Positions 10,551-20,967 of a DNA stretch of 64,000 nucleotides are shown here, one piece after another. Location of the stretch: contig OZ345366.1 of the NCBI GenBank assembly GCA_977006965.1, positions 744,001 through 808,000 of the forward strand, written 5' to 3'. The number at the start of each line of letters is the position of its first letter. The first letter of the stretch is position 1. The notes under the pieces were generated by a model. It searched no databases and was not told the DNA's origin. It saw only the letters and a program-made list of their open reading frames with translations. The DNA comes from Phymatolithon calcareum (lineage: Eukaryota; Rhodophyta; Florideophyceae; Hapalidiales). The position numbers and the translations under genes are program-made.

Positions 10551-12326
10551 GGAGGGTCATAGAGTTTTTCATCAACCTTGTGCTTCGTAGGTCCAAGAAG
10601 TCGCAACGCTGTGCGCTGGTGTGGGGGCGGAGTTAAAGGCGAGTGAGCTTCGCCGACAGAGTTTGATGTGCTGCGAAACGAACAAAATTTGATGCAAGGG
10701 AACTGAGCGCAAAAAAGGGAAATATTGGCGAAATTTTCGGTTTACGAAGCATTCGCACGCATACGACGGACACCCCCCACGAGCGACGCAAAGGGCACTT
10801 CTTCTACACGTGTACAGTGCAATGAGCCGTTTTGGGAAGGTCAAATGAATTTTTGTATGTGCTTCCAGGTGGTTATGGCCACTTGAGTGCGTGCATACGT
10901 CTGCCAGGCAATCTCTGTTTACCCTGGTGTTAGTTTTGCCGCGGCAGGTGTGAAATTCCGTGCCTGAGTTCGGGCCGGGGAAGAAACGTTTGGGGAGAAA
11001 TTAAATGGCCACGACAGTGTCCGTTCAATTTAGGACTCGTGCAGTTGGACTGCGCTAGTCGTGAGGTTCGCTGGTTTGCCGGAGATTGCGTCGCAGAGTG
11101 CACCGAGCGCTCCACAGGACAGCTTTCTGATACAAGGCGCGCGCTGATTCCAGTGCACGACTTCTTCCAAAGGGTTGGAACGCAGTTGTCCTGCGTAAGC
11201 GCCGCCGGGGTTCAGTACATCAAAGCCGTCGCGTCTTTTCTCAGTTGGGCACTCTACTCGGCTATTGGGCACGATATTCGTCGTCAAGGTGCAACCCTGC
11301 GCAAAAATATAGCTTAATCTATCCTTTATCATACCTGAGCTCAAAGAAGTGGTCATATATAGTGCTCTCTCTCCAGTTTAGGTTTGAAATGACGCATACT
11401 TTGTGCACTATCCCGTTGAAGCAACGAGATATGCACGCACACATGTACAACCGCCACGCTGCAATGAGGACGGAAAGCTTCAACATTGCTGCAGCCCGCA
11501 CGCACTTCCGTAATTTAAGCTGGGAAGAACAGTCAGACAAACCCTGTTCCAGCCAAGCTACAGTACTGAATCTGATGTGCTTTTTGAGGCAACGTCCGCA
11601 GTGCTGCGATAGACGTTTATGGCAACCAGTCGGTTTTCGCTGTATGTATATTATTTCCACATGCCGCCGCCACGCTGGACCGCAGCTGTTCAGTCACGCC
11701 AGTAGGTGATGCCTGTCGAAATCGCTTTCTAATAATTGACAGGCTTCACAGTACAGTAAGCTTCATACAGTATTGTACTACTCCCAATGCGCGCTACACT
11801 ACTGTACAGAGTCCACTGTACCCCTTGCTCCGTTTTCCCGCCCTGTTCCTGACTCAAGGCACGACGCACACATGGCAGCAAGAATGCAATTTCTGTAAAG
11901 CCCTCATTCGTTCATAACATGTGTCTCCTGGTCCTTGGACAAAAATCCGTGAAAAGTGCACCTGTCGCACGCAATTGGAGGTGCTGCAAAGGCGTAAGCA
12001 AACATTGGCGAATTTGCCACCAGATCATCTGATTGTCAGACAACGAAGCCTCATGTTCGTGATGTGGACGCCGCTCTGAGCGGCCTCGAAGTGAAAAACT
12101 TTGGACGCGAAAAAATTCCCTGGAAAAAGCACTGCCACTAATTCCTATTTCCGTGGCTCCTTCCACATTTTCGAGGCGAGATCCATGCGCACAAATTCGC
12201 GACCTCTGTGCAGTACAGCAGATTCTACTCTCGATAAATTAACAATTCTCACATTTTCTTCTTCAATACCTTGAACGGAGAAATCGCTTTTGTGCTTGTC
12301 CGCGGTCATGTTCCAGTTACCCATCA
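10551..12326. other. 1.8-kb divergent intergenic region
   Basis: Holds the promoters of the RFWD3-like gene and PNPO. A minus-strand frame from an ATG at 12324 to 12145 (59 codons) begins almost back to back with PNPO. It could be a small gene or a first exon, but no homology is evident. No RNA gene was recognised. Confidence 0.4.
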
Positions 12327-13148
12327 ATGCACCGCCTGCGAGCGTTTATCCCCCCAGTAGCCCTTTTTTTTCCTGTCGCATCACAGGGACTCCCTATCCA
12401 GTTGCTTCACCGGCGGTCGGCATATCGCTCCTGCGCTCTATCAATGTCCACAACGGACGGTGCTAGCGATGGAGTCAAATCCGTGCAAGACCTGCGAGTG
12501 CACTACTCCCAATCAGGAATTGACGAATCTTCCTTTTCCACAGACCCTTTCGCGCAATTCGATCTCTGGTTCTCAGCAGCGCGAACAGCGGAGCAGAAGC
12601 GCGGAAATGAGGTCAACGCCATGTGCCTCGCAACCGCCGATGCATCCGGTCGTCCCTCTGCGCGCATCGTTTTGCTAAAGGGCTACGATACCCGCGGATT
12701 TGTATGGTACACCAACTACGATTCTCGCAAGGGGACACAGCTCGCTGAGAACCCGCATGCAGCGCTTGTCTTCTGGTGGGCTTCCCTGGAGCGTTCCGTG
12801 CGGATCGAGGGTGTTGTCGCACGCGTTCCACCAGAGGAGTCAGACGCATATTTCGCTGTGCGTCCGCCGGAAAGTAGACTCGGAGCGTGGGCGTCTGATC
12901 AAAGCCGACCTGTGAAATCGCTCGAGGTTTTGAGTGCTCGCTGGGAAAAACTCAAGGAACAGCATTTAGTGTCAGACGGAACTACGAAGAAGGACATTGA
13001 GAGGCCGTCACACTGGGGCGGGTTCCGCCTTATTCCGGATCGAATGGAGTTTTGGAAGGGCCGGCCTGCACGAATGCATGATCGTATCGAGTACTCCCGC
13101 ACCGACTTGCAGAAGAACGAGTGGGCCATGGAGCGTTTGCAGCCTTAG
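12327..13148 (+). CDS. PNPO: Pyridoxamine/pyridoxine 5'-phosphate oxidase
   Basis: 273 codons, intronless. The enzyme oxidises pyridoxamine- or pyridoxine-5'-phosphate to pyridoxal 5'-phosphate with FMN and O2, the last step of the vitamin B6 salvage pathway. The catalytic part (about residues 78-273) is full length and collinear with E. coli PdxH: RIVLLK at 113-118, YTN at 128-130, SRK at 133-135, a LERSVRIEG strand at 154-162, RLGAWAS at 184-190, the WGGFRL block at 230-235, and the substrate-binding HDR at 251-253. The C terminus ends in ERLQP, like the RLAP end of the bacterial enzyme. Residues 1-40 are hydrophobic/basic and poor in acidic residues, suggesting an organelle transit peptide; a second Met at residue 40 could give a cytosolic form. 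No N-terminal epimerase fusion, as in plants, is present. Confidence 0.95.
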   Translation: MHRLRAFIPPVALFFPVASQGLPIQLLHRRSAYRSCALSMSTTDGASDGVKSVQDLRVHYSQSGIDESSFSTDPFAQFDLWFSAARTAEQKRGNEVNAMCLATADASGRPSARIVLLKGYDTRGFVWYTNYDSRKGTQLAENPHAALVFWWASLERSVRIEGVVARVPPEESDAYFAVRPPESRLGAWASDQSRPVKSLEVLSARWEKLKEQHLVSDGTTKKDIERPSHWGGFRLIPDRMEFWKGRPARMHDRIEYSRTDLQKNEWAMERLQP

Positions 13149-13796
13149 TCCCAATTGTGTGATCAGTGAGGGGCATGTGGGGGTCGATAAGACAGTTCCG
13201 GTCAGGACAGACCATCTAATGTACAGCTAAGAATCATGAGCGAGACTTCAATTTTTTGTTGGCGAAGCGTTTTAATGTCAGAAAGGAAGTTGGTTCCATA
13301 ATCGTTTTTCACAAGCACGACCCAAGCAGGGGGACCAAGAGGGGTAGGAGTTTTCACAAGTTGACTATGAGATACACTTGAGCAGAATCCACATTTCTGC
13401 AGCATATGCCGTCCGCCTTCCCATGCCCACATATTAATCCATGGCCGAATAATATACACAGTCTACAAGAGGGGGGTTCCATCCTCAGACTTAATGTACT
13501 TGACGAATTAAATACGCTTTTTGAACAAGCATTGTAGCGCAAAGATTTTTCTGTATAAGGTTTGCAATGAAAGGCGAGAGATTAATTCCTTGTGGTGACC
13601 AGAAACGATTTTTCATGCGGATGATTTCTTGGACACACACTAGCCAAGATTAGCTCGTCCCGGTATTCTGTGGCAAGGTCCGAGTTGCGATACGAAACGA
13701 CCAATATCTACTCTTCCATCAGTGCAAGAGTGCAGGCAATGTACCACTTGCACCGACACAGACATATAAACACGGTCCGGATAAGCAGTCAGTCCA
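13149..13796. other. Convergent intergenic region
   Basis: Lies between the 3' ends of PNPO and the zinc-ribbon gene. A minus-strand frame at 13202-13459 reads GPPAWVVLVKNDYGTNFLSD but has no supporting context. Otherwise nothing was recognised. Confidence 0.4.
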
Positions 13797-15023
13797 CTAA
13801 AGCTGAGGGTGCGGTTGGTGCGGGTGGAGCTGATGTTGGGGGAGCGAATGAAGACCCTGCACGTTTTGCTGGTGCACGTTGTGCTGCGCGACGTGATGCA
13901 TCGACATGCCATGCTGCGGTATCGGCGGTATTGTCGCGTGCTGCGGATGCATAGGCTGACTAATTTGCTGGTACTGTTGCACACCACTCGGCATCGGCAA
14001 CGTGGTCGAAGAGATTGCCTGCGGCGGCACAGTAGCCTGGGCCTGAGAGTGAGCCATGGACGCAACATGAGCAACAGCAGCTGAGCCTGCAGCCGCAACG
14101 TTTTCGTTACTGCGCGGGCGCATCTGCTTGTACCGATCCATGAGCTTAAGCCTGAAAACATATTTGCATTGCTTGCATGAACTGCATGCAGAGGGGTTTT
14201 CAAACTGGCACTTGGGGCAATTCTTCTTCCCGCGCTTCCCGGAGCGCTTGGGCTTATCCTTCTTCGGACGGAAGACGTGATCACATTTAGGACACTTCGC
14301 CACGGCGGCGGCAATAGTTCCCTGGCAAGTCGGACATTGCTTTGTGCCCGGCATGCGGGAAGTTTTACGAAGTTCCTTCGGAACTTCTGGCAGCGCCTGT
14401 GCCTGAGACGCGACGGGGACATTCGCTGAGGCCGGAGCACCAGTTGATGTCTGGACACGGACGGATTGCTGGTTGCCTTCGGCAACGGAAGGGTGCAACA
14501 CCTGTGGACCGTTCTGCACGACTTGTTGAGACATACCCTGGGACACATTTAGGGTCTGTCCAAGCTGTTGATTATTCATGGCGGCCGATGTTTGAGGCAA
14601 GGGGTGGGCGACAGTTTGTCCAACATTCTGTCCAACTCCTGGAACCTCAGATTCGGTTGTGTTACCGAAAGGTGTGAGAATGGACCCGGTGGTATCATGC
14701 AAATCCATTGCAGCCTGGTTGCGCTGGAAGCCGAAGAACCCGGGATTCGGCTTGTACACTGATGACTGGGGCTTGTTTCCAGTCTTGTTGAGCCCGTCAA
14801 GCAAACCGCGATTCTGCCCTTGCTGCTGATCCGGCGATTTTTGCTGGTTCTGAGGAGGGAATATGGCGGATTGACCGGTAGATGGGACAGGAACAGAAGT
14901 GGGAATGAAGTAGTTGGACGGGGTCAAGCTGGGCTGTTGACCGTTGTTGGGCCACGGAATGGATACACCGGTATCTCCGTCAAAACTCGGCTCGCGCTTT
15001 GCACCTGGTTCCCCAGCTGACAT
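13797..15023 (-). CDS. Double zinc-ribbon protein with Gln/His-rich tails (UPF0547-like)
   Basis: 408 codons from the ATG at 15023; an upstream TTG three codons earlier is unlikely to be used. The N-terminal half is disordered, rich in Gln, Pro and Asn. In the middle lie two zinc ribbons: CPTC...CPKC starting near residue 228, then CPKC...CSSCKQC about 40 residues later. They are joined by a strongly basic linker (KKDKPKRSGKRGKK) and followed by YVFRLKLMDRYKQMRPR. The short CxxC...CPxC form matches the UPF0547/DUF zinc-ribbon family, whose function is unknown. The tail is Gln/His/Pro-rich. The basic linker suggests nucleic-acid binding or nuclear location, and the low-complexity tails resemble transcription regulators; both are inference. 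Confidence 0.75.
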   Translation of the reverse strand: MSAGEPGAKREPSFDGDTGVSIPWPNNGQQPSLTPSNYFIPTSVPVPSTGQSAIFPPQNQQKSPDQQQGQNRGLLDGLNKTGNKPQSSVYKPNPGFFGFQRNQAAMDLHDTTGSILTPFGNTTESEVPGVGQNVGQTVAHPLPQTSAAMNNQQLGQTLNVSQGMSQQVVQNGPQVLHPSVAEGNQQSVRVQTSTGAPASANVPVASQAQALPEVPKELRKTSRMPGTKQCPTCQGTIAAAVAKCPKCDHVFRPKKDKPKRSGKRGKKNCPKCQFENPSACSSCKQCKYVFRLKLMDRYKQMRPRSNENVAAAGSAAVAHVASMAHSQAQATVPPQAISSTTLPMPSGVQQYQQISQPMHPQHATIPPIPQHGMSMHHVAQHNVHQQNVQGLHSLPQHQLHPHQPHPQL

Positions 15024-16138
15024 TACCGACAAAGTGTGGAACGATAGAAATCTGCAGTCACCTCAAGACGAGACGACTTTGATCTGATATTCTTGAACTT
15101 AGGCAACGGGAGGATCTCTGCATACACTATGCAAGACGAAGGTGCAAAAATATACAGTGCGGTACCTTGAGAGAATTGAACCAAGAGAAACAAGTTCTTG
15201 CAAACCGTGATCAGACGTAATCAAACCGACGCGAGAGCCGACGGCGTGTAGTAAAGCGGCAACCAAGGGTGCACAATTACCCGCACGGGGGTGCAGACGA
15301 GGACGCGGAGAGGTAGACGGCGGTTGGGAAAGGATGCAAGAAAAAGTGGAGAAAAAAAGAGAAATATGGAGCTCGGCGAAGGTGTTTTGTGAAAGAAAAA
15401 TGTATGGGTGGTGCGGGAAGCAAAGACCCGTTGCCTCGGCACGGAGTGCAGTTGGGGCTGTTGGGGGCTCGGCGATAGCGTGCGCGTGAGCAAGACCTGT
15501 GTTTGAAGGTGTTGACAAGAGTGCTGAAAAAAGTAGCACCAAGCAGAAGTCGAAGTTATTTATGCGGGGCGGACGGCGAATGATTTGGCACGCAAAAATT
15601 GCCCCGAAATTACTTCAACTCCTGACCCTCCACGTCGATGTTTCCACCAATCATTTCACGCATAGGGCTCCGGTAAGCGCATCTTACTCTGTCAGCGACT
15701 CTTACACATTCCGGGCATGATCAATTCTGCCTGTTTTTTACTTATTTATGCAAGGTTTCATAAAGTTAATGTTGATTGATATGTTCTTTATGATAAATTG
15801 GAGAAATTTTTTGGAACCTTTGGATGTTTCAAACAAAGATAATTTTGGATAAACGCGGGACACGTTCTCGCATTTCGGTCCCGCATCGGTTTCTTTTATT
15901 GGTCCAAGGGGGCCGCACGAAATCGAAAAAATCTGGCTGTCTATGAGAAGGACACGCTCAAGACCCTCGGCATCATAAAGAGTGCGTGTGCAAAAGGAAG
16001 CAGTCAGCGTGAAAAGAGAAAACTTTTCAGCCATCTTGAAAACAAGTGCCGAAATCTAAAAAATATTATTGAAATATAGGCAATTTCTTCGAGTCCAACT
16101 ACGATCTCTTTCTCTTTTTCCGCAATTTCTGGCCACGA
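15024..16138. other. Intergenic region, no clear gene
   Basis: Holds the upstream region of the zinc-ribbon gene. A minus-strand frame from an ATG at 16034 to 15738 (98 codons, with a segment LYDAEGLERVLLIDSQIF) might be a small gene, but I see no homology. Confidence 0.3.
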
Positions 16139-16285
16139 ATGTTCGGCACGCCATTTGGGCCGCCATCCAAGCTGCAGCGGACGCAGTTTGACAGCAAGGC
16201 AGTCGCTGAATGGAGCAGACAGTGCGACAGTTTGCTCGCGCTAGGATACACGGGCATGATTGGGCGCGGCCCCTCGGGTCAATGA
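16139..16285 (+). CDS. Candidate 48-residue small protein
   Basis: ATG at 16139 to TGA at 16285. The peptide is balanced and protein-like: it starts MFGTPFGPPSKLQR, has a helical acidic/aromatic centre (AVAEWSRQCDSLLALGY) and ends with a Gly-rich GMIGRGPSGQ. A pyrimidine-rich tract (about 16106-16129) lies just upstream. No family was recognised. It could equally be one exon or a fragment of a decayed gene. Confidence 0.3.
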   Translation: MFGTPFGPPSKLQRTQFDSKAVAEWSRQCDSLLALGYTGMIGRGPSGQ

Positions 16286-17733
16286 CGCAAAACTTTCAGC
16301 TGACTCGATGGCCCGGGCTCTGATTTTTCCAAAAATCCTACTGTAGGCCCAGTGTGAGGGTTTTGTCAGCATATGCAACTTACCTTTTCAAAAAAGTTTA
16401 TAAGAATATTGCAGTTTTCATAAAAATATTCAATTCTAACGGAAAGAAAGAAGTCCACGGTGTGCGAGAGCGAAGTGAAGATCATCTTCCGTTCTGTGGG
16501 TGCAATCACCAAAGGAAGGTGAAGCAGAGATCATTCTTGAAAATTTATACAATCTATTGCGCCCAGAAAGATCGCCGCCTCGCCATTTTTTTCGATTCAA
16601 ATCGCCTGCTGAGGTACAAATCCGGTACAATAACAGTAAAAACAGGAACGCATCACCATGCGCATCTCCAGCTCCAACTGCAAACGAGCCCGCGATGTAA
16701 ATAGGTGTCAATAATATAGAAATGAAATCCCCTAAAAAAGCGCAAATATTGCACTTGACATTTTTTGTTGCTCGCAGGGTTTGCCCATCCTGTTTGCACT
16801 CAGTTCCATTTTATCAGTACAGGTATTACATAACACGAGTCTGATGCAACAATATTTGTCCCCGTTTCAGTAAAAATTTTTAATGCTAGAAAGAAGCGCT
16901 TGGCGCTTACGGTTCTCTTTAGGTTTTGAACAAGATGTCCAAAGCATTTACATGCAACGTCTTCCCAGTAGGCACTTCCGAAACTGTCGAGCTCCTAAGA
17001 ATAGTACTTTTCTCCACGCACTGGTCATTTCTCACTTGCCTCGTCCCATGCGGCATTTGTTCCCCATATAACTAGCCGCAGAACCTCAAGAGCTGTCATG
17101 CCCACTGTGACGAGCGTTTACACTGATGCATCAAACGATCTCTTGCCTAGAATGCCTGGCTCAATTGCACTTCGCAGCCTTCTTCAATTTTCTGTGCACA
17201 TACATTGCCATGGGATAGTTGATTAAGATAATGAGAACCACACTCTTCGTCATAAAGATGCATTATTCCAGTGCATTGCTCAATACAGACAACGACGTTC
17301 GATGAGGACTTAGCAGCAGAACTGCACAGTAGTTTTTTTCCCGTCGCAATCGAATCGCTTCAAATCACCCACATCATACCGCGGTGCATCAAGAAAGAAT
17401 ATGAGGACTATAACTCAACGTGACAACACTCCGAAGTAAATGTGGAGTACATTGGGGACCTGTGCATTCCCTCTTTCTAGCATCGAGGCCCTATGCGTAG
17501 CTAAGTTTAATCTACAATTAAATCAGGTCTGCAGAGAGAGGCTTCGTCGCTCAGGAACTCTCCTACCGAGTCTGTGCATTGCTCATGTGACGAACGAAAA
17601 CCAAGCATTTACATACATGCACAAAGAAAGGACAGAAATCAGTACAATCCATAATTCCACGTCAAGCTAATGGAAAAGAAAGCAAAAAAGAGCGTTTGCA
17701 AAAACAAAATTAACTGAGGTTAAGTCAAAACAC
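16286..17733. other. Gene-free stretch
   Basis: Only short frames lacking domain features. It lies downstream of VPS20 (which runs leftwards), so its right end will include that gene's 3' UTR. Confidence 0.4.
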
Positions 17734-18603
17734 TCACGCCGGTGCGGCAACGCGTTTCTTCGGAGCAACCGGGACAACAACATCTTCTTCTTCTTCCTCC
17801 TCGTCCTCCTCTTCGGCCTCTTCTGCGAGAGCATCTGCCTCAATCTTTGCCACATCAACTTTTTCCGGGAATGAATTCTCCACCAGAACGGGTGCCGGGG
17901 CCACAGAAATTCCATTTGCTTTCTCGAACATTTCAAGCTCATTAAGGACGTCCGCATCATCAATTTCAGGCGCATCTTCCGTATGCCCGAGCGCACGAGA
18001 CACCTCTTCCGTGTACGCGAGAGCATCCTCGGATTCAAGCATCACCTGTTCTGCACGCTCGACGGTGACGGATTCATTGAGCATATTCAGCACTTTCGTA
18101 CCGCCCTCAATAGCCTCAAGCACTGCCGCTGTTGCCTCGGTACCTTCGATGGTTCCGATGGAGTTCTCCACAGCGTCGAGCTGGGCAGATGTTGCCGCAA
18201 TGCGCTTCTGAATGAGCCTCTTCCTTCGCAACAGCACCTTTGCCGATTCCGTCTTTCCGCTGTCGTGGAACGCCCTCGCCATCTACGTGAAAACAAAGAG
18301 AGTTAGTTGACGGATGGATAAATCATTCTTTCACCGATGGGGAATGTGAATGCGTACCTTCATGTCACGAAGCATGACTTCCTCGGATTTCCGAATGCTC
18401 TGCTCGAGCGCATCGCGTTGATGCTTAAGCTTATGCTTCGCCTTGTCGACTTCAGTGATGACAATCTTCTGCCGCGGTGCTGCAGCCACTGGTGCGGCGA
18501 CCGGAGCGTTGGATGCGACGACTGGAGTCTCCGCCGCCGCGGTCGGAGATTGCGCTTTGCGGGTGACCGCTGGTTGCTCTGGTGTGGACTGGAAACAACC
18601 CAT
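17734..18603 (-). CDS. VPS20: ESCRT-III subunit VPS20/CHMP6 (two exons)
   Basis: Exon 1 is 18358-18603 and exon 2 is 17734-18282. The 75-bp intron at 18283-18357 starts GTACGC, ends CACGTAG and is in phase 0, giving 264 codons. The start is the ATG at 18603, because it gives MGCF with a myristoylation Gly2 and an adjacent Cys for palmitoylation. CHMP6/VPS20 also needs an N-myristoyl anchor to nucleate ESCRT-III on endosomes downstream of ESCRT-II. The core has the family pattern: KAKHKLKHQRDALEQ (helix 1, basic), then a helix 2 segment ending in SAKVLLRRKRLIQKR, then helix 3/4. Two features are unusual. An Ala/Pro/Thr-rich insert of about 35 residues sits between the myristoyl site and helix 1. 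The C-terminal tail is very acidic, with a run of Glu/Asp, followed by a basic end (APKKRVAAPA). The gene is divergent from the small acylated-protein gene at 19065. Confidence 0.85.
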
Positions 18604-18852
18604 TACGGAATCGTAGGCATGCGCACACGACAGGGTGCGAACCGAAAATGAAGGCCCCACTTAAAGAAGTGCATCAACAAACGAAACGATCATCGATGGA
18701 ATGCAGTGCACTATTGTCGCCATTGCGGGGGCTGCCTTGGAGAGTGCACTATGCGCGGAGCGAAATTTTGGAAATCTTTTACCGTTTTTTACCAAAACTG
18801 CGCGTGACGTGATGCAGTAGCAGCAGTACGGAGCGACGAAACAAAATTAGTA

Positions 18853-18881
18853 TATCAAGGTACAAATTTTGTACTTTGATA
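18853..18881. repeat. Near-perfect palindrome between two divergent genes
   Basis: TATCAAGGTACAAA at 18853-18866 pairs with 18868-18881, with one mismatch and a 1-nt centre. It sits about 250 bp upstream of VPS20 and 180 bp upstream of the small acidic-protein gene, so it could be a dimeric regulator site or a transposon scar. Confidence 0.5.
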
Positions 18882-19064
18882 CCTTATACAGTTCCAGAAA
18901 GTTTCCGCGTTACAAGCGAAGTGCCGGGACATGTTCAAGAATGGTGCTGCACCTCAATCGCTTACGGAACGACCAACAGAAACGGAATCTACTTCAAAGT
19001 ATTAAACAGCATCTCACTCCACGAAGGACTCCAAGGTCATCGTGCCATCGAACTCCGACACACA

Positions 19065-19355
19065 ATGGGATGTTGCGGGTCCAAGGAGGACGTGCGCCCG
19101 CCCAGGCCTAGTGGTCATCATGGCGGTGGAGGATTCCGCCTTTCGCACTCGTCACATTCATCCTCTGATCATGCACTCAATATTGGCGTCCACAACGACG
19201 GTTCGTCTTCCAGCTCCGATCACGCCCCCGAACCCGTCATAATGGACCACCATTCGTCCTCTTCATCCTCGTCTTCCGATCACGAAGAACCGGAAGAGGA
19301 GCCAGAGCACGAGGAGCCCGACGAGTACTCTTCTGATGGCGGCGGCTCAGACTAG
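19065..19355 (+). CDS. Small Gly/Cys-acylated, Ser/Asp/Glu-rich acidic protein
   Basis: 96 codons from an ATG at 19065. The N terminus MGCCGSKED fits dual lipidation: Gly2 for N-myristoylation and Cys3/Cys4 for palmitoylation, with Ser6 at the favourable position. This predicts a peripheral membrane protein. The rest is disordered: a Pro/Arg/Gly/His-rich linker, then SSSSDH motifs repeated three times (around residues 40-80), then a Glu/Pro-rich acidic tail ending in DGGGSD. The Ser-Asp/Glu clusters look like casein-kinase-2 sites. No homologue was recognised. The frame extends upstream only through a non-ATG start, so this ATG is preferred. Divergent from VPS20, which also starts MGC. Confidence 0.55.
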   Translation: MGCCGSKEDVRPPRPSGHHGGGGFRLSHSSHSSSDHALNIGVHNDGSSSSSDHAPEPVIMDHHSSSSSSSSDHEEPEEEPEHEEPDEYSSDGGGSD

Positions 19356-19906
19356 TTTTTCTGGTCCAGACACGGGATATTGTCGTCATGGGCGTTGGCC
19401 AGTATCCAAAGCAATCCAGTGCTGTTGATTTGATATTAAGATTGCAATGACGCTCTTTCTTGCATAGGTCCTGAGCTCAGAGAAGAACAGGGGGAGGAGC
19501 TGCGTTAAGGACGGACTATCATTGCTGTGCCGTTCTTACTTGCTGATGCAGGCGGTATGTGTTCATCGTTGGTCATAATGTCAAGGAGTCATAATAATGG
19601 AAGTTGAGCAGCAGCACCCCGCAAGTTAGCACTGTAGGAGGTAATTTCTTCTAGGTTAGGGATGACCTGCTCCAAAGCATGTTGATAATGATACTAAGGG
19701 ATCTCTATCGCACTCAGCAAAACCTTTATTCAATAAAAAAGTCATTGACGCTAAAGTGTAGGTTAGGATTGTAAATTTTTCACGTCTTGTATGATAGCAC
19801 TTTCCTGAGGGATAAGCCGCATATTGTAGATCGAAAATAGGAAAGTCAAATATCCTTCCGGGCGTGCCAGCGTCAGCAGCAGTGGACGCACGAACCGCGA
19901 GCAAGG
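19356..19906. other. Intergenic region upstream of TIP41
   Basis: No gene, repeat or RNA was recognised; should hold the TIP41 promoter. Confidence 0.5.
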
Positions 19907-20866
19907 ATGGCGACACCGTCGAGTATCGAGCGGATTGGCGGGTGGGAGGTCATTGCCGAGAATGGGCGCATGGCCTCGACGCAATGCGAAGCAGAGCTCG
20001 AAGAAAAATTGAAAATTAAATTGCCAACAATGGTTTTCCCTTCGTCTAAGCTTGCACTCCGGCGACCTGCGTCAGACTTTACGCTAACCTTTTGTGCAAC
20101 TGAAGCGCTTGCTTGCGTGGGTCGCGCAGATCCGACGATTCGCGTGCGTGCTGCGGCCGCCTGGGTGGGCAAGGAGGACCGCACGGATGTTGCCGTGTCA
20201 CATTTGGAATCACCAAGTGATTGGACTTTCACAACAGAATATGCAGGATCCGTTTCCGGCGGCGTTGAAACGACTAAAGGTGACGAGGAACGCATTGATT
20301 ACGACGCGCTTCGGAACCAGGATATTCCGATCAAGTTCTTTTCAGAGGTTGTACTATTCGAGGATGAGCTTGATGACAATGGTACTGCGTCCTACAAGGT
20401 TCGAATCGTATGTTCTCAAATCCAGTTTTGAAGAGGTCATTCCTCAAGGTTTACTGAATCCAGCTTTTGTGGAACATCGGAGATGTATGGCAACGCGATA
20501 CATGTTAACACATTACATTCTCCATCTCGTTCCCTCACCTCGCTGCTTACCTTGCGTGTTGTGCAATTCTTTATACTAATCATCAATTGCATTCTTTTTG
20601 TGAGGGGCCCGCAGCGATGCATGCCCGAGTTTTTGTTTATTCTGGCAAGATTTTTCCTGCGCGTCGACGGCGTTCTGGTCCGAATAATAGATACACGTTA
20701 CTTCCATAGGTACACGACAAGCATCCTTGTCAAAGAGACCACTCACCAGGAATGCGCCTTCTCTGCGCTTCCATCCACACTGCATAAGTCCATGCTCACC
20801 AATCCCGATCTTGTTGCATCTCGTCTCCCTGTGACCAAGAAAACCATCAGCAATATTCGCTGCTAG
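19907..20866 (+). CDS. TIP41: TIP41/TIPRL family PP2A-TOR pathway regulator (two exons)
   Basis: Exon 1 is 19907-20407, the 207-bp intron is 20408-20614 (GTATGT...CCCGCAG, phase 0) and exon 2 is 20615-20866, giving 250 codons. The join restores the family core exactly: exon 1 ends YKVRI and exon 2 begins with RCMPEF, followed by ARFFLRVDGVLVRIIDTRY, the most conserved block of TIP41. Upstream blocks also fit: the GGWEVIA start, LPTMVFPSSKLAL, DWTFTTEYAGSV and KFFSEVVLFEDELDDNG. TIP41 proteins bind PP2A-type catalytic subunits (Sit4/PP4/PP6) and Tap42/alpha-4 to tune TOR signalling in the cytosol. The 3' end faces the next gene tail to tail, 101 bp away. Confidence 0.92.
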
Positions 20867-20967
20867 AGAAAACCCAGACTTACTCTACGCCGCTGCCTTC
20901 TGGGTTCACCCACAGATTAGTCCACAGTACAAGCAGACATATCTCCGCCAATACGCCCTAGCCTCAG

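Noticed and set aside
13640-14548. 302-codon frame overlapping the zinc-ribbon gene
   Set aside because: Same strand, shifted frame; Arg/Ser/Cys-rich composition typical of an out-of-frame reading of the real gene.
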